The notes under the pieces were generated by a model. The model was not told the origin of the DNA and did no database searches. It was given only the letters and a program-made list of their open reading frames with translations. From positions 59,700 to 123,699 of the forward strand of contig JBAYRN010000002.1 of the NCBI GenBank assembly GCA_041676625.1: a stretch of DNA of 64,000 nucleotides. Direction: 5' to 3'. This document shows positions 40,994-49,026 of the stretch, in pieces. Position 1 is the stretch's first letter. Each line of letters starts with the position of its first letter. The DNA is from JAEXNA01 sp041676625. GTDB taxonomy: Bacteria; Vulcanimicrobiota; Xenobia; Xenobiales; JADMJV01. The translations under genes and the position numbers were made by a program.

Positions 40994-41989
40994 GTCCCAC
41001 TGGCCGTCCAGGTTTCGAACGATCAGCCCCTCCAGCTCGAGTTCAGTAAGCCGGTAGGCGAGTTCGGTGGGGCTCCAGTCCAGAGCCTCGCAGATAGGGT
41101 CGATCCTTCCTTCACTGCGGGCGAGGTGTTTCAAGAGCAGGGCCGTGTCAGGTTCAAGCCGTTTGACAGAAGGACTCTTGGAGGTTTTTCGAGGCACGAT
41201 TTCGTGAACAAATTCGTCGAAGTCCGTGACCATTCCGGCTCCATCTTTGATGAGCTTCAAGACCCCCAGGCTGTTGGGTTTTCCGGGAGAGGCCGGAACC
41301 GCCCAGACGTCTTTGCCCAACTCCCCGGCGAAGTTGGCGGTATGCAGGGAGCCGCTTCGGGCTCCAGCTTCCACCACCACGACCACATTGCATAAGGCGG
41401 CGATGATACGATTGCGAGCTGGAAACGTCCATTTGGAAGGGGGAAACCCTCGAGGATATTCCGTGAGTAGCACGCCATGGTGGAGGACCTCCTGAAACAG
41501 TTTGATGTTTTCCGGCGGGTGCATCACCCCCCATCCGTGCCCCAGGACACCCACCGGGGCGGCAGCCCGGGGGTTGCGCTGCAATTCTTCCAGTACCCCC
41601 CAATGGGCCGCTGCATCGATCCCTCGTGCCAACCCACTGCAGACCGTGACTCCTCCCCGGGCCAGGGCCGCCCCCAGGCGTCGGGCACTGGTGATTCCAT
41701 ACGAGGTGGCCTGGCGGCTGCCTACGATGCCCACGATGAAAGGGGAGAGTTTCTCCCAGGGTAAACCCCGGTGAAAAACTTGCAGCGGCTGATCTCGAAG
41801 AGTTTTTAAGGGAGCCGGATAGGCCGCACAGGCGGGAGTCCAGAATGGGTCCGAAGCCAGTTCGGCGAGTGGCCGGTGGGCAAATTTTTCTTGAATCTGG
41901 GCCAGACTCGCGCCACCGGCTTTGAGAGAGGCCACCCGTTGCGCACTCACTCCCAGGCGGATGAGCTTCTCGTAAAGCGCCCGGCTCAT
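40958..41989 (-). CDS. dprA: DNA-processing protein DprA
   Basis: A 343-residue protein that loads RecA on incoming single-stranded DNA in natural transformation. The Rossmann core shows VGSRQATSYGITSARRLG, GLARGIDAAAHWG, LGHGWGVMHPPEN, TEYPRGFPPSKWTFPARNRIIA-type signature and VEAGARSGSLHTA. The C-terminal winged helix (ICEALDWSPTELAYRLTELELEG) is present. I chose ATG 41989, which overlaps the upstream gene's stop (ATGA). With the type IV pilus genes it suggests competence, but no comEA or comEC is visible here. Confidence 0.96.
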   Translation of the reverse strand: MSRALYEKLIRLGVSAQRVASLKAGGASLAQIQEKFAHRPLAELASDPFWTPACAAYPAPLKTLRDQPLQVFHRGLPWEKLSPFIVGIVGSRQATSYGITSARRLGAALARGGVTVCSGLARGIDAAAHWGVLEELQRNPRAAAPVGVLGHGWGVMHPPENIKLFQEVLHHGVLLTEYPRGFPPSKWTFPARNRIIAALCNVVVVVEAGARSGSLHTANFAGELGKDVWAVPASPGKPNSLGVLKLIKDGAGMVTDFDEFVHEIVPRKTSKSPSVKRLEPDTALLLKHLARSEGRIDPICEALDWSPTELAYRLTELELEGLIVRNLDGQWDLLCWDLLGDLA

Positions 41990-42252
41990 GCGGCCCTCCG
42001 ACCGGTCGCTTTGTAGCAACTTTTCAAGGTGTCCAGGATCAAGGATTCGATGGCGCGATTTCTGGGCTCATAGACCACTTGCCAATGCCCCTGGATCTTA
42101 CGTCCGGGGAAGCCCACCGTCAGTTCTCCGTGGTCCTTTTCTTCAAGTCGCAGGCCTCTTAGCTGCAAACCGTCCATCTTCAGGTGAGCCACCGCTTTCA
42201 GATAAGGGTGGCCCTCAACCACTTGAAAATCAGTAATGAAAATTTGTGTCAA
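41986..42252 (-). CDS. spoVG: SpoVG-like RNA-binding protein
   Basis: An 88-residue protein with the SpoVG pattern: an opening strand (IFITDFQVV), then LKAVAHLKMDGLQLRGLRLEE (in SpoVG the matching part ends in a VHDIRVI-type strand), GELTVGFPGRKIQGHWQVVYEP and a C-terminal helix IESLILDTLKSCYK. SpoVG proteins bind nucleic acid and act in septation and gene control. It starts with TTG at 42252 behind AAGGAGAG and is coupled to dprA by a 4-base overlap. The promoter must lie in the 139 bases shared with divergent hslV. Confidence 0.7.
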   Translation of the reverse strand: MTQIFITDFQVVEGHPYLKAVAHLKMDGLQLRGLRLEEKDHGELTVGFPGRKIQGHWQVVYEPRNRAIESLILDTLKSCYKATGRRAA

Positions 42253-42391
42253 TTCTTCTCTCCTTCGGGTGCAAAACCTGAGCGGTTTTAGGTCACCTCC
42301 TTTATGCTAGAAGGGCGCTGTAAACAGAACACTACCAACTTGTTAAAGTGCTTTTGACAGGATGTGTCTAATTTTTGAACAAGCTCAGGTT

Positions 42392-42937
42392 ATGTCTAAC
42401 AACCAGAATTTTAGAGCTACTACAATATTGAGCGTGCGCCGAGATGGGCAGGTCGCCATCGGAGGAGACGGGCAGGTCAGCCTGGGCAATACGGTGGTCA
42501 AGCATTCCGCCTTAAAGATTCGACGAGTGGGTGAGCACAAGGATGTGCTTTCAGGGTTCGCGGGGTCGGCGGCCGACGGCTTAACCCTGCTCGAACTTTT
42601 CGAAGAAAAGTTAAAGCAACATCGAGGTCAATTGAAAAGAGCGGCCGTAGAGCTAACTCGAGAGTGGCGCACTGACAAGATGCTCCGGCGCCTGGAAGCC
42701 ATGCTTATCGTGGCCGACAAAGAGGCCACCCTCATTCTAAGCGGCAGCGGGGATGTGTTGGAACCGGACCTGGGCATCGCCGCCGTGGGGTCGGGTGGAA
42801 GTTACGCTCAGGCGGCCGCCACGGCGCTCATGAAGCACACCGATATGAGCGCCCAGGACATAGTAAAAAACGCCATGTCCATAGCCGGTGACATCTGTGT
42901 GTTCACCAACCATGAACTGGCGCTAGAGGTACTGTAA
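42392..42937 (+). CDS. hslV: HslV (ClpQ) protease subunit, without adjacent hslU
   Basis: A 181-residue proteasome-like subunit. The predicted mature N-terminus is Thr10 in RATTILSVRR, exposed after removal of a nine-residue propeptide (as in Bacillus ClpQ, whose precursor also has a short leader). Other landmarks are AIGGDGQVSLGNTVVK, the Gly-rich GFAGSAADGLTLLE, and the closing GSGGSYAQAAATALM and AGDICVFTN. An earlier in-frame ATG at 42362 has no ribosome binding site. The ATPase partner HslU, normally next door, is not in this window. Confidence 0.93.
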   Translation: MSNNQNFRATTILSVRRDGQVAIGGDGQVSLGNTVVKHSALKIRRVGEHKDVLSGFAGSAADGLTLLELFEEKLKQHRGQLKRAAVELTREWRTDKMLRRLEAMLIVADKEATLILSGSGDVLEPDLGIAAVGSGGSYAQAAATALMKHTDMSAQDIVKNAMSIAGDICVFTNHELALEVL

Positions 42938-42965
42938 GGTCTTGACAGCGCAGTAGGAGGAGGGG

Positions 42966-43349
42966 TTAAAGCGGGTCGTCGTCGCTCCAGGCGTCATCAG
43001 CATCGTCGTCGTCATCGTCATCTTCGTCGTCGTCGTCCTCATCGTCGTCGCCGAAATCCTGGGGTTCGCCCTCTTCGGTACCGGGAGTCCAATCGTCCAA
43101 GGGATCTTCTTCCCAGTTGTTTTCATCTTCTTCCGGGTCTTCGTCGGGGAACCGACCGGAGGGCTTGTCTTCGTCAAGGTCGTCGTCGACTTCGTCGTCC
43201 TCGTCCTCTTCGTACCAATCCTCTTCGTTCTCTTCCTCGTCGTCGTCCCAGTCGTCGTCTTCTTCGTCGTCTTCATCCTCATCCCAGTCATCATTGCTGT
43301 AGGTGAGTTCATCGTCTGGTTCGAAATCTGTACTCAATGGAGTGGACAT
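42966..43349 (-). CDS. Extremely acidic protein
   Basis: A 127-residue protein of which 77 residues (61%) are Asp or Glu, with only one Lys and one Arg. Trp residues are spaced through the acidic runs (DDWDED, EEDWYEED, NNWEED, LDDWTP). The coding DNA is a GAC/GAG/GAT triplet-rich stretch, visible on the plus strand as runs of cgt/cgtc. The start is uncertain: ATG 43349 has GAGAGG too close, and TTG 43361 has none. The opposite-strand and shifted frames are Ser- or Thr/Lys-rich shadows. It may mimic nucleic acid or bind basic proteins; this is inference. It lies between hslV and mutS. Confidence 0.6.
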   Translation of the reverse strand: MSTPLSTDFEPDDELTYSNDDWDEDEDDEEDDDWDDDEEENEEDWYEEDEDDEVDDDLDEDKPSGRFPDEDPEEDENNWEEDPLDDWTPGTEEGEPQDFGDDDEDDDDEDDDDDDDADDAWSDDDPL

Positions 43350-43489
43350 CCTCTCTGGCAATCAGGAAAACTTGATTCTCCGCAATCGCGGATGAGAGCA
43401 CCTTTTCTGTAGTTTGCTCAGTTCCTCCCAAGGGATCCGATGACATCGCAACAGGCTCTTTCAAGAGGCTGCCGAACTGCTCAAATCCA

Positions 43490-46120
43490 ATGAACACAAG
43501 CCAATCCCGACGCGAAGATTTCCGCGACAGCGAGGTCGATTTCGAGATTCTCACCCCCCTCTTTCAACAGTACTTCGGCTTGAAGAACGAGCATCCCAAC
43601 TGCTTGATGTTGATGCGGGTGGGAGATTTTTATGAAGCCTACGGCGAAGACGCGGTGACTGTCTCCAGAGACGCCGAAATCGTACTGACTGCCAAAGAGG
43701 CAGGAGGCGGCAATAAAGTGCCTATGTCCGGGGTCCCGTTCTTTTCCCTGGACACTTATTTGCGGCTGCTGGTGAGTAGCGGACATCGGGTGGCCCTGGC
43801 CGAGCAACTGGAAGACGCCCGGCAAGCCAAAGGTCTGGTCCGCAGAGGGGTGGTCCGCACGGTCACGGCGGGTACCATCCTCGACCCCAACCTGCTCGAT
43901 GAAAAGCGCCACAATTTTTTATGTGGTATAAGCGAATCCGGTTCTCTCTACGGTTGCGCCTTCGCCGATATCTCCACAGGTGAGTTTGTCTGCACGGAGT
44001 TTTCCAGTGACTGGGAACGGTTGGAAGAGGAATTATCACGCTTCCGCCCCGCCGAGGTGGTGGTAGCGGCCGGCACCACCCTGGAAATTCAGGCCCTGGA
44101 ATTCAAGGAGCGGCTGGGTTGCAGCCTGTCCACCTGGGACTCTCAACCGGGTGTCAATGCCAGTCGGGAACTCCTCTCTCGAGCCTTTTCGGGCACTCCT
44201 TTGAAGGCGCTGGATCTGGATGAGGCCAGTGCGGCCCTATCGGCTTCAGGCCTGTTGCTGCGCTATCTCCAGATGACCCAGGGTAGCCAGGTCCTCAGTC
44301 TCTCTCCTCCCCGGGGCTACCGAACTTCCGAGCACATGGTGATCGATTCCACTTCAGGACGAAATCTGGAGTTGGTAGAGACGTTGCTGGGCCGCCAGAG
44401 GCGGGGTAGCCTCTTGTGGGCCTGCGACTTCACCAATACTTCCATGGGGGCGCGTCGCTTGCGGCAATGGATCCTGCACCCTCTGGTGGACCGAGATGGC
44501 ATCGAAGCTCGCCTGGATGCCGTGGAGACACTCCTGGAGGCGGAACTGGTGAGGCGCGAGATTCGGGATGGACTGCAGTCGGTCTCGGACATCGAACGCC
44601 TCAACTCGCGCGTGGCCTACGGCACGGCCAATGCGCGCGACCTCCAGGCACTGGCGCGTTCCCTGGCCGAACTCCCCAGGCTGGCTCACGCCTCGGCTCA
44701 AACCCAGGACCAGACCTTGCTTCGTCTGACCTATGAGTTTGATTCCTTGGAGCCGCTGCGAGAAGAACTCGAGCGGGCAGTGGCCGAGGAGCCCCCGGTG
44801 AGTCTGAGAGAAGGTGGCTTGATCGCCGATGGCTATGATGAGACGCTCGATGAGCTCAGAGCTTTAAGAGGCTCCGGCAAAGACTGGATCGCCAAGCTTC
44901 AGCAGGATGAGCGGGATGCCACCGGGATCAAGTCCTTGAAGGTCGGCTATAATCAGGTCTTCGGGTACTACCTCGAGGTCACCAGGTCCAACCTTTCTCA
45001 GGTGCCCGAGCACTACATCCGAAAGCAAACCCTGGCCAACGCCGAACGCTATTTTACCCCGGAACTCAAAGAGTATGAAGCGCGTGTCCTGGGGGCTGAA
45101 GACAAGATCCGGGAGTTGGAGTACCAACTCTTCAGCAGACTTCGGGAGCGCTGTACCGAATACGGCGATACCCTTCGCTGGGTGGCCCGCTGTCTGTCGG
45201 AGTTGGATGTGCTATGTGGGTTTGCCGAAGGGGCTTCCCGCTATCGCTGGGTCAAGCCGGTGCTCACCGACGACAACCTGCTGGAGATCCAGGGGGGGAG
45301 GCACCCGGTGGTGGAAAGGTCGACCGAGGTGCGGTTCGTTCCGAACGACCTGAGCCTGGATGCCAGGCGTCGTCTGATCCTTTTGACCGGGCCCAACATG
45401 AGCGGAAAATCCACCTATCTCAGGCAAAACGCCTTGCTGGTCATCATGGCTCAGATGGGCTGTTACGTGCCCGCCGATTCGGCCGTCATTGGGATCACCG
45501 ATCGCGTGTTTACCCGGGTGGGAGCCTCCGATGACCTGCACCTGGGGCAGTCGACCTTCATGGTGGAAATGTCCGAGGCGGCCAATATATTGCGCTATGC
45601 CGGACCCCGCTCGCTGGTGATTCTGGACGAAATCGGACGGGGCACCTCGACCTACGACGGGCTCTCGTTGGCCCAGGCCATCGCCGAGTTCCTCTACCAC
45701 GAGTGCCAATCCAAGACACTTTTTGCCACTCACTTCCACGAACTCACGAGGCTGGCCAAGCGCCTTAAGGGCTGCCGAAACTACCGGGTGGCGGTGCGCG
45801 AGGACCGGGAGAATATCGTGTTCTTACACCGGATCGTGCCGGGAGGTGCGGATCGCAGCTACGGCATTCACGTGGCTTCCCTGGCGGGGGTGCCGGAGCC
45901 CGTGCTGGAGAGGGCCAAGAATCTGCTGGATCGCCTGGAGAGGGGTCAGGGGGTCAAGAGTGACTTCCCGGACCCGACCTTGCAGTTGGACCTCTTCGCC
46001 GAGCCCACCCCGGAGGATAGCGTCATCAGCGAACTCAGGGAGTTGGATTCTCGCCGGCTTGAACCGGGGGAGGCTATGGAGCTGATCTACGAGTGGCGCA
46101 AGGCCCTCGGCTGCGGCTAA
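43490..46120 (+). CDS. mutS: DNA mismatch repair protein MutS
   Basis: An 876-residue mismatch-recognition ATPase. The mismatch-wedge motif is FYE at 47-49 within VGDFYEAYG. The connector and lever domains lead to the ATPase with Walker A GPNMSGKST at 634-642, followed by DDLHLGQSTFMVEM, Walker B ILDEIGRGTSTYDG and TLFATHFHELTRL. The C-terminal beta-clamp or dimer segment is short. It is a MutS1-type protein and would need MutL, which is not in the window. A long palindrome follows the stop. Confidence 0.97.
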   Translation: MNTSQSRREDFRDSEVDFEILTPLFQQYFGLKNEHPNCLMLMRVGDFYEAYGEDAVTVSRDAEIVLTAKEAGGGNKVPMSGVPFFSLDTYLRLLVSSGHRVALAEQLEDARQAKGLVRRGVVRTVTAGTILDPNLLDEKRHNFLCGISESGSLYGCAFADISTGEFVCTEFSSDWERLEEELSRFRPAEVVVAAGTTLEIQALEFKERLGCSLSTWDSQPGVNASRELLSRAFSGTPLKALDLDEASAALSASGLLLRYLQMTQGSQVLSLSPPRGYRTSEHMVIDSTSGRNLELVETLLGRQRRGSLLWACDFTNTSMGARRLRQWILHPLVDRDGIEARLDAVETLLEAELVRREIRDGLQSVSDIERLNSRVAYGTANARDLQALARSLAELPRLAHASAQTQDQTLLRLTYEFDSLEPLREELERAVAEEPPVSLREGGLIADGYDETLDELRALRGSGKDWIAKLQQDERDATGIKSLKVGYNQVFGYYLEVTRSNLSQVPEHYIRKQTLANAERYFTPELKEYEARVLGAEDKIRELEYQLFSRLRERCTEYGDTLRWVARCLSELDVLCGFAEGASRYRWVKPVLTDDNLLEIQGGRHPVVERSTEVRFVPNDLSLDARRRLILLTGPNMSGKSTYLRQNALLVIMAQMGCYVPADSAVIGITDRVFTRVGASDDLHLGQSTFMVEMSEAANILRYAGPRSLVILDEIGRGTSTYDGLSLAQAIAEFLYHECQSKTLFATHFHELTRLAKRLKGCRNYRVAVREDRENIVFLHRIVPGGADRSYGIHVASLAGVPEPVLERAKNLLDRLERGQGVKSDFPDPTLQLDLFAEPTPEDSVISELRELDSRRLEPGEAMELIYEWRKALGCG

Positions 46121-46175
46121 GGACCTGGCCCGAAATAACTTCCCGAAAACCAGAAAGTTATTCCGGGCCAGGTCC
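46121..46175. repeat. 55-base imperfect palindrome between convergent genes
   Basis: Arms GGACCTGGCCCG-A-AATAACTT (46121-46141) and AAGTTATT-C-CGGGCCAGGTCC (46155-46175) pair over 20 of 21 positions around a 13-base loop. It begins on the base after the mutS stop and ends at the stop codon of the convergent dehydrogenase. It could serve as a two-way terminator, although no T-tract follows. Its length and sharp ends also fit a dispersed palindromic (REP/MITE-like) element. Confidence 0.85.
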
Positions 46176-47209
46176 TAAGCTCTGGGATCGATGCCGTATT
46201 TCACGGCCTTCCCGTTTTCCAGATCGTGGAAGATCTGGAGATAGTCGGACATAGGGCGGACCTCGGTGATCAGATGACGTACGGGCAGCTTTCCGCTACT
46301 CAGGTAGCGGTGCGCCTCGGCGACCGCCCGCGGGGTGAAATGGAAGACCCCCAGAACCGTCAGGGCGCGCGTCCACATGGTGTCGAAGGGCAAGGGCACC
46401 CTGGTTCCGCTGCGACATCCTCCGAACAGAAGCGTGGTACCAGAGGGAGCGGTGGCCAGGACCGAGTCGACCCACACCTCCGGCTGCCCGGTGCATTCGA
46501 TGACAACCTCCGCACCTCGACCTCCGGTTCGGGCCATGACCGCCTCCACCAGGTCCGGTTCCTGTTCGGTATCGATGACATCGTGGGCTCCGATCTGCCG
46601 GGAGAGGTCCAGTCGGGGGGGGCGCCGTCCCAGCATGAGCAGCAACGCGGGCTCTTGTTGCAAAGCCAGCATCTGGTGCAGGAGACCGATCGGTCCGGCC
46701 CCGATGATGGCGACGCTCTTTCCGGCCAGAGGCGGCAGTTGCTGCTGTCCGTAAACCGCGCAGGCCAGGGGCTCCATCAGGGCCGCTTCGAAAAAATCTA
46801 GCTCCGGGGGTTTGGGGTAGAGATTCTGCTTGACGATGTGGGCCGGTACCCTGACTTTTTCGGCAAAGGCGCCCAGAATAAGACCGTCCATGCACTTGCG
46901 GCAGAGATTGAAGAGACCCCGGCGGCAGAGGGCGCACTCGCCACAGGGTGCGGTGGGGGCGCACATGACTTCGCTGCCTGGTTTCCAGGCCTTCACGCCT
47001 TCGCCCAGGGTGCTGATCACCCCGGAAAACTCGTGGCCGAAGGGGGTGGGCATGGGAAACTTCGGGTGGCCCCGACGCAGGGTCTTGAGATCGGTCCCAC
47101 AGGTGGTGCTCCCGCGCACCTCCACGATCACCTCGCCGGGACCGGGGGTCGGATCCTGGACTTCTCGCATTCGCAGATCGTTGGGGGCTTGCAGAAAGAG
47201 CTGGCGCAT
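46175..47209 (-). CDS. Zinc-dependent medium-chain dehydrogenase
   Basis: A 344-residue MDR-family oxidoreductase, close in layout to sorbitol, threonine and related dehydrogenases. The catalytic zinc site has Cys in TTCGTDLKTL and GHEF. The structural zinc site has four Cys in CGECALCRRGLFNLC. The NAD(P) site is VAIIGAGPIGLL, and EVVIECTGQPEVW is the usual second strand. The likely reaction is reversible oxidation of a secondary alcohol or polyol. ATG 47209 is preferred over the TTG at 47221, though neither has a good binding site. It lies far from the microcompartment and need not serve it. Confidence 0.9.
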   Translation of the reverse strand: MRQLFLQAPNDLRMREVQDPTPGPGEVIVEVRGSTTCGTDLKTLRRGHPKFPMPTPFGHEFSGVISTLGEGVKAWKPGSEVMCAPTAPCGECALCRRGLFNLCRKCMDGLILGAFAEKVRVPAHIVKQNLYPKPPELDFFEAALMEPLACAVYGQQQLPPLAGKSVAIIGAGPIGLLHQMLALQQEPALLLMLGRRPPRLDLSRQIGAHDVIDTEQEPDLVEAVMARTGGRGAEVVIECTGQPEVWVDSVLATAPSGTTLLFGGCRSGTRVPLPFDTMWTRALTVLGVFHFTPRAVAEAHRYLSSGKLPVRHLITEVRPMSDYLQIFHDLENGKAVKYGIDPRA

Positions 47210-47251
47210 CTGTAGATGCAATTTTGCTTCGCCGAACCCGGGACTCCTTCA

Positions 47252-47290
47252 CAAAAAAAGGCCGGACCCCTGGAGAGGCCCGGCCCTTTT
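47252..47290 (-). terminator. Rho-independent terminator for the hypothetical gene at 47301
   Basis: On the minus strand the stem GGCCGG/CCGGCC is followed by seven T residues, 10 bases beyond the stop of the gene ending at 47301. A-rich and T-rich flanks on both sides would allow action in both directions. Confidence 0.85.
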
Positions 47291-47300
47291 CGTAGTGACT

Positions 47301-47822
47301 CTAGCGAGCGCTTCGGTACTGATCGATGCGCTCGAGTGCTCCGGGGGCCAGCTTGTCTATGGTGGCTCCGTTGGCGAAGTCGGGACCGGTGAAGTACACT
47401 TTGGTCTTTCCACCGTTTTTAGGGTCGTTTTCGATGGTCAGTTGACGATCGAAGTGCTTGGTAGGCTTTTTCAGCTTTTCAATGGTGTATTTTGTGGTCG
47501 CTTTCGTTCCGTCGTGGGGAAAGTGCCAGCGGATGTCGTTCTTGCGAAGTTGAAACTCATAAAGCTCCAGAGTGAGCTTAAAAGCCGAGGCTGCTTGAAT
47601 GTTGAGGCCGACATTGTCGGTGGTGAAGAGATAACCGTTCCAGCTATCGTGCATCATCTCCGGGACGCGGTCCAGCCATAGCGTTTCCAGCAGTTCGCTC
47701 TTTTGCGGGGCGACTTCCGTGGTTTCGGACTGGAGGTTCCCCATTCCGTAGGTCACGATCGCCAGCGAGGCGACTAGCATCAATTTAAACCAACTCGGGA
47801 CGTATTGAGAAAAGGTTTTCAT
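47301..47822 (-). CDS. Hypothetical exported or membrane-anchored protein
   Basis: A 173-residue protein I do not recognise. An N-terminal hydrophobic segment (about 12-29, FKLMLVASLAIVTYGMG) is a signal anchor or an uncleaved signal peptide. The body is mixed charge, with strands such as AFKLTLELYEFQLRKNDIRWHF and TKVYFTGPDF, and ends in GALERIDQYRSAR. There is no Cys and no catalytic motif. It starts back to back with the kinase reading frame on the other strand and has its own terminator, so it is a single-gene unit. Confidence 0.7.
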   Translation of the reverse strand: MKTFSQYVPSWFKLMLVASLAIVTYGMGNLQSETTEVAPQKSELLETLWLDRVPEMMHDSWNGYLFTTDNVGLNIQAASAFKLTLELYEFQLRKNDIRWHFPHDGTKATTKYTIEKLKKPTKHFDRQLTIENDPKNGGKTKVYFTGPDFANGATIDKLAPGALERIDQYRSAR

Positions 47823-47886
47823 GGGTGCTCCTTTCAGAGGTTTCTCAGAGCCTATTCAACTCCAAGGGCGGCGCCTTCGACGAGGA

Positions 47887-48858
47887 ATGATCCGAACCTT
47901 CTGTTTTCGACGGTGGGGGAGTCTATGCCGGTTTTCTCGTAGTTATCCCCGTCTCGTGGAACCTGGTAGTACCATACAAGAAGGCCGGATCAAGCTTCTG
48001 AGCAGGCTGGGTCTGGGGGGCTTTGGGGAGGTCTTCTTGGCCCAGACCCGGGCCGGTCTGAAGGCCGTAAAAGTGGTGGATACCAGCACCTGGAGTAAGA
48101 GCGAGTATCAGGTGTTCAACGCCATGCTCATGAACGAAGCCTCTTACCTGCGCACCCTCGAGCATCCGGCCCTCCCCAGGTCCCACGATTTCTTTGCCGA
48201 GGGCCCTTGCTACTTCATCGTGATGGACTGGTTTCAAGGCCAGACCCTAGAACAGCACGTCGAACGGGAGGGTGTTCTCAGCCACGACGAACTGTTCGGC
48301 CTAGCTGGAACGCTCATCGAGTTGCTGATCTATCTGCACCTGCAGTGCCAGGGAGTGATCGTTTTTGGGGATCTCAAGCCGGCCAATGTGGTGCGGACCG
48401 GGCCAGGCCTCTATCGACTGGTGGACCTCGGATTGGTGAGCCAGAAGGGTACCAAGTTTTCCAAAGAGATAGCCGTCTTCAGCCCCAAATACGGAGCTCC
48501 CGAGAGAGGGCAGGGTGGGGCCTCGGACCCCATCCACGACATCTACAGCTTGGGAGCCACAGTCTATTTTGGGATCACCGGCAAAGAGCCCCCGGCCGGG
48601 CTGAACGAAGAGCAGCGAACCCGGCAGGTCGCCCAGGCGCTCCGGGAAGAATCCGACTGGGGCCGGGAATCGTTGTTTTGCCTGGCTGAGCTGTTGAGTC
48701 TGGCGATGGCCGCCCTGGACCCAGACCCCCTGGGCCGCCCCCCGGGTATTCGGGTTTTCAAGGAGAGCTGGGAACAGTGCCGGGCGGCCCGGGCGAAGGA
48801 TGCCGCCCAGCAGGTTTCGGTGGACCAAATTCTGCGGCACCTGTATCAGAAGAAATAG
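47887..48858 (+). CDS. Ser/Thr protein kinase with altered HRD motif
   Basis: A 323-residue Hanks-type kinase domain without a membrane segment or extra domains. The glycine loop GLGGFG is at 42-47 and the ATP-binding Lys62 in LKAVKVV. The catalytic loop reads FGDLKPAN at 160-167, so His-Arg of HRD is replaced by Phe-Gly while Asp162 and Asn167 remain. DFG is DLG at 180-182 and APE is present at 204-206. It should be active but not regulated through the HRD arginine. ATG 47887 has GAGGA very close; GTG 47956 is another possible start. No phosphatase or FHA gene is adjacent. Confidence 0.8.
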   Translation: MIRTFCFRRWGSLCRFSRSYPRLVEPGSTIQEGRIKLLSRLGLGGFGEVFLAQTRAGLKAVKVVDTSTWSKSEYQVFNAMLMNEASYLRTLEHPALPRSHDFFAEGPCYFIVMDWFQGQTLEQHVEREGVLSHDELFGLAGTLIELLIYLHLQCQGVIVFGDLKPANVVRTGPGLYRLVDLGLVSQKGTKFSKEIAVFSPKYGAPERGQGGASDPIHDIYSLGATVYFGITGKEPPAGLNEEQRTRQVAQALREESDWGRESLFCLAELLSLAMAALDPDPLGRPPGIRVFKESWEQCRAARAKDAAQQVSVDQILRHLYQKK

Positions 48859-48908
48859 GGAGAAGGAAAGCAGATCTGTTTCGGGAAGAGCGAAAGCGTA
48901 TTGAGCCT

Positions 48909-48954
48909 CGACGGTGACCCATCGCTGCAGCAAAATGCAGCTAGGCGATTGTCG
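48909..48954 (+). promoter_or_regulatory. Foldable leader upstream of the cytochrome c gene
   Basis: In the 168-base gap, three nested helices can form: CGAC (48909-48912) with GTCG (48951-48954), ATCG (48921-48924) with CGAT (48946-48949), and CTGCA (48925-48929) with TGCAG (48936-48940), the last closed by GCAAAA. I cannot match it to a known riboswitch by eye. Confidence 0.3.
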
Positions 48955-49026
48955 GAAACGGGAGTTGCTGAAGTCAGGGGGTTTGGGTGCGTCGAAATAT
49001 TACACCGAAATGAGGAGGCCAATGAA

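Noticed and set aside
42354..42382. TTGACA before hslV considered as a promoter -35
   Set aside because: No -10 hexamer is found at 16-18 bases, and initiation there would fall too close to or beyond the chosen start.
42966..43310. Triplet-rich tract considered as a CRISPR or tandem repeat array
   Set aside because: There are no fixed repeats with spacers; it is low-complexity coding DNA for Asp/Glu.
42923..43312. Thr/Lys/Met-rich frame overlapping the acidic gene
   Set aside because: It is the shifted reading of the same triplet tract and lacks a sensible start or domain.
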